From contig CAVOJY010000002.1 in assembly GCA_963696405.1 (NCBI GenBank), forward strand, positions 186,001 through 250,000: 64,000 bases of DNA. The letters are read 5' to 3'. The notes under the pieces were generated by a model. It was given only the letters and a program-made list of their open reading frames with translations. It was not told where the DNA came from and did no database searches. This document shows, piece after piece, positions 59,520 through 64,000 of the stretch. Position 1 is the stretch's first letter, and each line of letters begins with the position of its first letter. Both the position numbers and the translations under genes were made by a program. Source of the DNA: CAVOJY01 sp963696405 (GTDB taxonomy: Bacteria > Chloroflexota > Limnocylindria > Limnocylindrales > CSP1-4).

Positions 59520-60496
59520 GCGGCGGGTCGGGCGGGGACAACCGGGCCCGTGCCATCTGGGCACGGGCCATGGCCTTCTTCGAGGGCGACTGGCCGCGCC
59601 GCATCGCGGGACGCGTGCTCGGCGAACGGCGCGCGACGATGCTCTTCTGGGTCATGGACCGCTACGGCGAAGCAGGAGGCGGGCTCATCGCCACGGGCCT
59701 CGCGCTGCGAGCCCTGAGGACGCTTCTCCTCTTCGTCCTCTTCCTGGTGGCCGTCTTCAGCTGGATCGTGACCGATCCGGCGACGCAGGAGGCGATATAC
59801 GACTCGCTGGTGGCGATCGTGCCACCGCTCACCGACCTCATCGGTGAGTCGCTCGACTCGGTCGCGGCCAACCGGGTTGCGATCGGGATCCTGGGCGTCG
59901 CGGGTCTCCTGTGGGGCATCAGCGGCTTCTACGAGGCGCTCGACGACGCGCTCAGCCGGATCATCCCCGGGCCGCGTCGCCGTGACCTGATCGAGCGGCG
60001 GGGACGTGGCTTCCTGACCGCCCTCCTCGCAATCCTCGCGCTGATCGCGATCACGGTCCTCGCGGCCGTCCTCGGCACCATTGGTGCCGCTTTCTCGCAG
60101 CTCGGCGGTGGGTTGGTCACCTCAGTGGTCGCCTTGGCCGTCTCGGCCGTGCTTGTCGGCCTGGTCGTCCTCGTGGTCTACCGCTTCGTCCCGACGGCGC
60201 CGCCGTCGATGCGGCAGGCGGCAGCCCCGGCGGTCCTTGCGGGAGCTGTGATCACCGTCCTGACGAGCCTCTATGCCCTGGTGATCCCGCTCATGGTGAA
60301 GGGTTTCGCGGTGTTCGGCGCGGTCGCGGCCGTCATCGGCGCTCTCGTGTGGCTGGAGTTCGTCTTCCAGGCGATCCTGTTCGGCGGTACCTGGGCGGCC
60401 TGGAGGCGCGACGAGGCACACGGTGCGATCGGACCCGCCGCGTCGGGTTCAGCCGGGAGTCCGACCGGCCCCGCCGGGAGTGCGACCGAGCCCTGA
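59516..60496 (+). CDS. YihY/BrkB-like membrane protein
   Basis: The 326-residue protein has about six hydrophobic segments in the order of the YihY (formerly RNase BN) family: TLLLFVLFLVAVFSWIVT, VAIGILGVAGLLWGISGFYEALDDAL, FLTALLAILALIAITVLAAVL, VVALAVSAVLVGLVVLVVY, AVITVLTSLYALVIPLMV and AVIGALVWLEFVFQAILFGG. The family is of unknown function; early claims of RNase activity were withdrawn. The start may be TTG 59516, overlapping the previous stop, or ATG 59570 (MAFFEGDW). A Gly/Pro/Ala tail closes it. It is convergent with the next gene, four bases away. Confidence 0.82.
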   Translation: MSGGSGGDNRARAIWARAMAFFEGDWPRRIAGRVLGERRATMLFWVMDRYGEAGGGLIATGLALRALRTLLLFVLFLVAVFSWIVTDPATQEAIYDSLVAIVPPLTDLIGESLDSVAANRVAIGILGVAGLLWGISGFYEALDDALSRIIPGPRRRDLIERRGRGFLTALLAILALIAITVLAAVLGTIGAAFSQLGGGLVTSVVALAVSAVLVGLVVLVVYRFVPTAPPSMRQAAAPAVLAGAVITVLTSLYALVIPLMVKGFAVFGAVAAVIGALVWLEFVFQAILFGGTWAAWRRDEAHGAIGPAASGSAGSPTGPAGSATEP

Positions 60497-60500
60497 CGCT

Positions 60501-62045
60501 CTACCCCTGCAGTGAGCCGCAGCGTCGGCAGAAGCGGGCGGTTGCGGACAGCGGCAGGGCGCAGTTCACGCACCCGTGGATCTGCGGCGCTCGGTGGTTC
60601 TGTGAGGCCATGCGCGGCGCCCAGGCCGCGGCGATCCGGTGCTGGCTCTCCGCCGCGATCCGCTGGACGACGCCGAGCGGCAGGCCGGTGGAATGGGGCG
60701 TGGTGGGCGGGACCGGCGGCCATTCTGGAGCGGGCCGGCCAGGGGCCGCGTCTGCGGGAGAAGCGGGCGGCGCGGGCGGCTGGGGCGGGGCGGACTCGCC
60801 CGCGACCAGGCGCCAGCCGCCCGGAAGGACAGGTGTGGCTTCCGGCGCGGTCACCACGGGGGCTGGAAGCGGCTCCGGTGCGGGTGGAGGCTCGGCCGCG
60901 CCAGGGATCTCCGGCCCTGCCGGGACCTCGTGTACGGCAACGAGCTCCTCGGCCGGCGCGGCGGAGCCGATCTCGGGTGGACGGGCAGTCCTGCTCCCCC
61001 GGCGCCGGGACGGTTTTGCGGGCGGTTCTTCAGCCGGAACGATCTCCTCGACCGTTTCGGGAGCGACGATCTGCTGTTCCGGCTCGGCCTGCTGTTCCGG
61101 CTCGGCCTCCAGCTCCGGCTCTGGCGCCGATGAAAGGGCCGGTTCAGCCACGGCAACCGGCTCGACGAAGACCGGGAGCGTGAGGGCGGCAGCGACGGTC
61201 TCCGGCGCCGCGATGGGAGGCTGACCGGTGCGCGCACGCCGCACGACGCGCTTGGGCCGGATGCCGAGCGATCGACGGACGCGCGGCTGGTGCGCCGCCG
61301 CAGCGGGCAGTTCGACTGCCGCGCCGATCGTGACGGGCTCGGCTGCATCGGTGAGCGTCGGGGCCTCGGCGAGAGCGATCTCCTCGGTCTCGCCTGTGGC
61401 GGCGAAGTCCGGTGCAGCTGGCTCGAAGCTGCCTGCTTGAGGTTCGAGCGCCGCGAGTTCCACCGTGACCGGCTCGAGGGCCTCGGGTTCGGCCGGTTCG
61501 CGCTCGAGCGCCTCGGCCTCGAGCACCTCGGGTTCGGGTGACTCCGCCTCGAGCACCTCCGGCTCGGGCTCTTCGGCCTCGAGCGCCTCGGCCTCGAGCA
61601 CCTCGACCGCCTCGGCGTCCACCACGACCGGCTCGAGCTCGGCCTCCGCCGGTTCGGGTTCGGCGCCCCGGCGCCGCCGCAGGTCGGACTCCGGCCATGG
61701 TCCCGGCGGTGCTGCCTCCTCCTCCTCGACCATCTCGGCGACCGGCACCGCGAACGGCGGTGGCGCGGGCAGGACGTCGCAACCGTCGCCTGCGGGTGTA
61801 CAGGTGCGGCAGCGGGCTTCGGCCTCGTTCCAGCAATGCGCGCACACGTACTGCCGGCAGCCGAAGCAGAGCATGTACGTGCCGCCGACGGTGAGCTCGT
61901 ACGTCCCGTCGGAGGAGCCGCCGCCCAGGAGCTTGGTGAGGATGCCGCCACCTGGCTTCGAGCCGCGGCGCGCGCGGCCAAGGTCGACCTCGACGGCGGA
62001 ACCGCACCGCTCGCAGTAGTACTCGGCGATGGTCTGGGTCGTCAT
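60501..62045 (-). CDS. Large acidic disordered protein with zinc motifs at both ends
   Basis: I do not recognise the family. The 514-residue protein starts with a Cys-rich module (YYCERCGSAVEVDLG, MLCFGCRQYVCAHCWNEAEARCRTC), continues with about 350 residues dominated by Glu, Pro, Ala and Val in repeated EVLEAE-type units, and ends with a zinc ribbon (GCVNCALPL and FCRRCGSLQG). The middle has a basic island (RRSLGIRPKRVVRRARTG). The arrangement suggests a flexible linker between two binding modules. It is divergent from fhaA and convergent with the YihY-type gene. No clear ribosome site precedes the ATG at 62045. Confidence 0.72.
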   Translation of the reverse strand: MTTQTIAEYYCERCGSAVEVDLGRARRGSKPGGGILTKLLGGGSSDGTYELTVGGTYMLCFGCRQYVCAHCWNEAEARCRTCTPAGDGCDVLPAPPPFAVPVAEMVEEEEAAPPGPWPESDLRRRRGAEPEPAEAELEPVVVDAEAVEVLEAEALEAEEPEPEVLEAESPEPEVLEAEALEREPAEPEALEPVTVELAALEPQAGSFEPAAPDFAATGETEEIALAEAPTLTDAAEPVTIGAAVELPAAAAHQPRVRRSLGIRPKRVVRRARTGQPPIAAPETVAAALTLPVFVEPVAVAEPALSSAPEPELEAEPEQQAEPEQQIVAPETVEEIVPAEEPPAKPSRRRGSRTARPPEIGSAAPAEELVAVHEVPAGPEIPGAAEPPPAPEPLPAPVVTAPEATPVLPGGWRLVAGESAPPQPPAPPASPADAAPGRPAPEWPPVPPTTPHSTGLPLGVVQRIAAESQHRIAAAWAPRMASQNHRAPQIHGCVNCALPLSATARFCRRCGSLQG

Positions 62046-62218
62046 CGGTGGCAGCCTCGACGTAGGGCGTGGCGGGTGTGCGCCCGGGGCGAGCGTACCG
62101 GGGTGGCGCGTCCGGTCAACTCCACCGATCGTTCACGATGCGTACCGCCAAACGTCCGGTCCGGCGCCCCCGCGATCGCAACGAGGAGGCTCCGGTCATG
62201 GTCGCAGGCCTCGTTTGC

Positions 62219-62224
62219 TACACT
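62219..62224 (+). promoter_or_regulatory. -10 element of fhaA
   Basis: TACACT, preceded by TTTGC, lies ten bases before the fhaA ATG with no ribosome site between. The transcript would have a leader of about three to four bases. No -35 box matching the consensus was found. Confidence 0.55.
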
Positions 62225-62234
62225 CGGCGCACCG

Positions 62235-63188
62235 ATGTCGCGCCCACTCGCCTCGCTCGAGCACTTCTTCGAGCGTATCTTCGAGCGCCCCGCGGCGCGC
62301 CTCTTCCAGACCAGCGTCGAGCCCGTGCAGGTGCAGCGGCGGCTCGAGCGCGCCATGGATGCGGGCCGCGAGTCGAAGTCGGGCTATGTCCCCGACCGTT
62401 TCTCCGTGTACATCCACCCAACCGACCTCGAATCTCTCGGCGACCTGCAGACGACGCTGGAGGGTGAGTTCGCCGAGGGTCTCCTGGCGCGATCCCGGCA
62501 GCGCGGCTACCGGCTCGCGCAGCGTCCGCTGGTGTCGTTCGTCGCCGACCCCACGGTGGGCCGCGGTGAGGTGGCCATCGAGGCGGGCTACGGGCCGGCC
62601 GAAGCGCCGCGGGCCGAACCGCCGCCCGCGGCCGAACCCTCGCCCCTGCCGGCCGCGGCTGTCGAGGTCGCCGCGGCCGAGCCCATCGAGCCGCTGCAGG
62701 GACTCGACGGCGAACCCCCGGTCTCGCTCGTGCCCGAGCCTCCCGCCGAGCAGCCCTCCCGGCAGCCCATTGAGCAACCCGTCGAGCAGGTCGGCGAGCG
62801 GCCCATCGAGCCACTCGTGGAGCCGTCCGCCTACGCCATCGCCATGGCGCCGCCTGCCACATCGACCGGCACCTCGCCCGAGGAGCCGCCAGCACCTCAT
62901 GCGTACCTGGAGATCGTCGCCCCGGGGAAGCCATCCGAGCGCATGCCCGTGGGACCGGCCATGATCCGCATCGGCCGAGGCTCCGACAACGACCTCGTCG
63001 CCGCCGACTCGCGCGTGTCGCGGCAGCACGGGACGATCGCCCTGCGCCACGGTCTCCTCGTCTACACGGACCTCGACAGCACGAATGGATCGTTCGTCAA
63101 CGGGACCCGGGTCGCCCAGATTGCGCTGGGGCCGGGCGACGTGGTCCGCGTCGGGGACACGACGATCACGATCGTGCCGGCGACCTGA
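62235..63188 (+). CDS. fhaA: FhaA-like protein (DUF3662 plus FHA domain)
   Basis: In Actinobacteria FhaA binds phosphorylated partners of the cell-wall machinery. The N-terminal 110 residues match DUF3662 (ASLEHFFERIFERPAARLFQ, VEPVQVQRRLERAMDAGRES, VPDRFSVYIHPTDLESL). A Pro/Glu-rich linker follows, and the FHA domain at about residues 225-317 has IRIGRGSDNDLVAADSRVSR, HGTIALRHG and DLDSTNGSFVNG, with the phosphothreonine-binding Arg, Ser and Asn in place. The 317-residue length is shorter than mycobacterial FhaA. It starts the fhaA-fhaB-ftsW cluster, which usually continues with penicillin-binding protein and Ser/Thr kinase genes. Confidence 0.88.
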   Translation: MSRPLASLEHFFERIFERPAARLFQTSVEPVQVQRRLERAMDAGRESKSGYVPDRFSVYIHPTDLESLGDLQTTLEGEFAEGLLARSRQRGYRLAQRPLVSFVADPTVGRGEVAIEAGYGPAEAPRAEPPPAAEPSPLPAAAVEVAAAEPIEPLQGLDGEPPVSLVPEPPAEQPSRQPIEQPVEQVGERPIEPLVEPSAYAIAMAPPATSTGTSPEEPPAPHAYLEIVAPGKPSERMPVGPAMIRIGRGSDNDLVAADSRVSRQHGTIALRHGLLVYTDLDSTNGSFVNGTRVAQIALGPGDVVRVGDTTITIVPAT

Positions 63189-63655
63189 GCGGGGGCGCAG
63201 GAAGCCTGGACCCGTTCACGCTGGCAATCTGGCTGCTCCGCATCGCCTTCCTGGGCTGCCTCTATCTCTTCCTCGTGGCCGTCGCGCGGCTCCTGTGGCG
63301 CGACCTCCGCGCTGCAGCCGCCCAGGTACCTGGTGAGATCGGGCGGCTCGTCGTCGTGGCGTCCGTGGAGGGAGGTCCGCCCGCCGGGGGTTCATACCCG
63401 CTGGATGCCGTCACCGCCATGGGCCGCGACGTGAACAACACGATCGCGGTGGAGGACAGCTTCGTATCGGCCGAGCACGCCGTGCTCAGCTATCGCGGCC
63501 GCGTCTGGTACCTCGAGGACCGGGTGAGCGCGAACGGCACGTTCGTGAACGGGCGCCGGGTGGTCGACCCCGTCCCGGTGGCCTTCGGCGACGAGATCCA
63601 GATCGGCAGAGTCCGGTTCCGGCTGGAACGACCGCGGCCGGCGCGAAAGCCGTGA
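63185..63655 (+). CDS. fhaB: FhaB-like membrane-anchored FHA protein, start uncertain
   Basis: The protein has one N-terminal membrane helix (WLLRIAFLGCLYLFLVAVAR) and a C-terminal FHA domain (AVTAMGRDVNNTIAVEDSFV, SAEHAVLSYRGRVWYLEDR, SANGTFVNGRRV). Phosphothreonine contacts (Arg, Ser, Asn) are conserved. The first ATG or GTG in frame is GTG 63275, which would remove the membrane helix. CTG 63185, overlapping the fhaA stop, or CTG 63206 with AGGAAG upstream, would keep it. I use 63185 as the outer limit. In mycobacteria FhaB recruits phosphorylated envelope proteins. The TGA overlaps the GTG of the ftsW/rodA gene. Confidence 0.82.
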   Translation: MSGGAGSLDPFTLAIWLLRIAFLGCLYLFLVAVARLLWRDLRAAAAQVPGEIGRLVVVASVEGGPPAGGSYPLDAVTAMGRDVNNTIAVEDSFVSAEHAVLSYRGRVWYLEDRVSANGTFVNGRRVVDPVPVAFGDEIQIGRVRFRLERPRPARKP

Positions 63656-64000
63656 CCGTCGTCGCGGCCGCCCCGGCGCTCCGCGAGAGGAGCTTCCGGC
63701 CTCGCCCGAGGCGCCGCGAGCTCGTGCTTCTCGCCATCGTCGCCCTCGCGCTCGTCGCGGGCTGGGCGACCCTGGCCTCGGCGGCCTCCCAGACCATCTC
63801 CATGGGGGATCCATCCCTCCTCGCTGCCTACCTCGCCGCCCTCCTGATCGTCCACCTCATGTTCGTCCTGACGGGGCGGCGGACCGACCAGATCCTCCTG
63901 CCCGCGGTCGGCCTCCTGGGCGGTCTCTCGCTGCTCCTGATGGCCCGCCTGCCGCAGGAACTCGTCGCCAAGACCTTCGGGCCGTACGTCCTGGGCCTCG
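63652..64000 (+). CDS. FtsW/RodA/SpoVE-like glycosyltransferase, partial
   Basis: SEDS proteins polymerise lipid II into glycan strands. Only the first 116 residues are present: a basic N-terminus (RSFRPRPRRREL), then hydrophobic segments LVLLAIVALALVAGWATLA, LLAAYLAALLIVHLMFVLTG and LLPAVGLLGGLSLLLMARLP. The order and the position after fhaB match the rodA/ftsW gene of the actinobacterial-type cluster. The catalytic loop lies beyond the right edge, so the assignment rests on context and topology. GTG 63652 overlaps the fhaB stop (GTGA). Confidence 0.78.
   Translation, partial: MTVVAAAPALRERSFRPRPRRRELVLLAIVALALVAGWATLASAASQTISMGDPSLLAAYLAALLIVHLMFVLTGRRTDQILLPAVGLLGGLSLLLMARLPQELVAKTFGPYVLGL

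Overview
The window is high-G+C bacterial chromosome with short intergenic gaps, many ATGA/GTGA/TTGA translational overlaps and frequent GTG starts. The gene set (tig-clpP-clpX, pcrA-ligA, valS under a T-box, fhaA-fhaB-ftsW, a sortase with a PxTS-type substrate, lipoproteins, non-pyrrolysine MttB methyltransferases, Tat-exported Gly-rich repeat proteins) fits a monoderm-like Chloroflexota lineage of the Limnocylindria/Ellin6529 kind. That placement is inference; no rRNA or tRNA gene was recognised and no CRISPR array was seen.

Layout. 0-14.2 kb is a cell-surface polysaccharide and envelope block: a partial family 2 glycosyltransferase, a polyprenyl glycosylphosphotransferase, the complete dTDP-L-rhamnose pathway (rmlA-rmlB-rmlD-rmlC), a DUF4012 protein coupled to a sortase, a sortase substrate, a secreted subtilase, and an ATP-grasp/sugar transferase/PHP trio. 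14.2-21.9 kb holds DUF3788, ligA, pcrA, a VOC protein and a LppX-like lipoprotein, with a 118-bp duplicated piece of the ligA BRCT region. 22.2-26.8 kb has a VanY-type carboxypeptidase and tig-clpP-clpX. 27.7-33.2 kb is an overlapping operon for corrinoid-dependent methyl transfer: a membrane protein, three MttB-family methyltransferases and one cobalamin protein.

33.2-41.4 kb is the most unusual part. Five Tat-signal Gly-rich repeat proteins, a lipoprotein built of four repeats of about 117 residues, and a small low-G+C membrane protein stand one after another. Six of these seven genes carry related leaders of about 165-190 bp with promoter-like elements at a fixed distance from the start codon. 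It looks like a co-regulated, duplication-driven surface protein array. A second sortase-substrate-like protein closes it.

41.6-54.2 kb holds a GYD protein, a small membrane protein, a CocE-type hydrolase, a five-gene peptide/opine ABC transporter, an S9 peptidase and a lipoprotein. 54.3-54.9 kb is a type II toxin-antitoxin pair with a probably leaderless transcript. 54.9-57.9 kb is a T-box riboswitch and valS. 58-64 kb has zinc-ribbon proteins, a small HTH protein, a YihY-type membrane protein, and the start of the fhaA-fhaB-ftsW cell-shape/peptidoglycan cluster, which runs off the right edge.

Caution on sequence quality: at least 22 frame breaks fall inside conserved genes, and most are single-base differences in G or C runs. 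Eleven of them lie in 28.2-31.6 kb. Reading across them restores normal family sequences, so they are described as interrupted genes that are probably intact in the organism. Several promoters place the -10 hexamer 6-10 bases before the start codon, which suggests leaderless transcription is common here.
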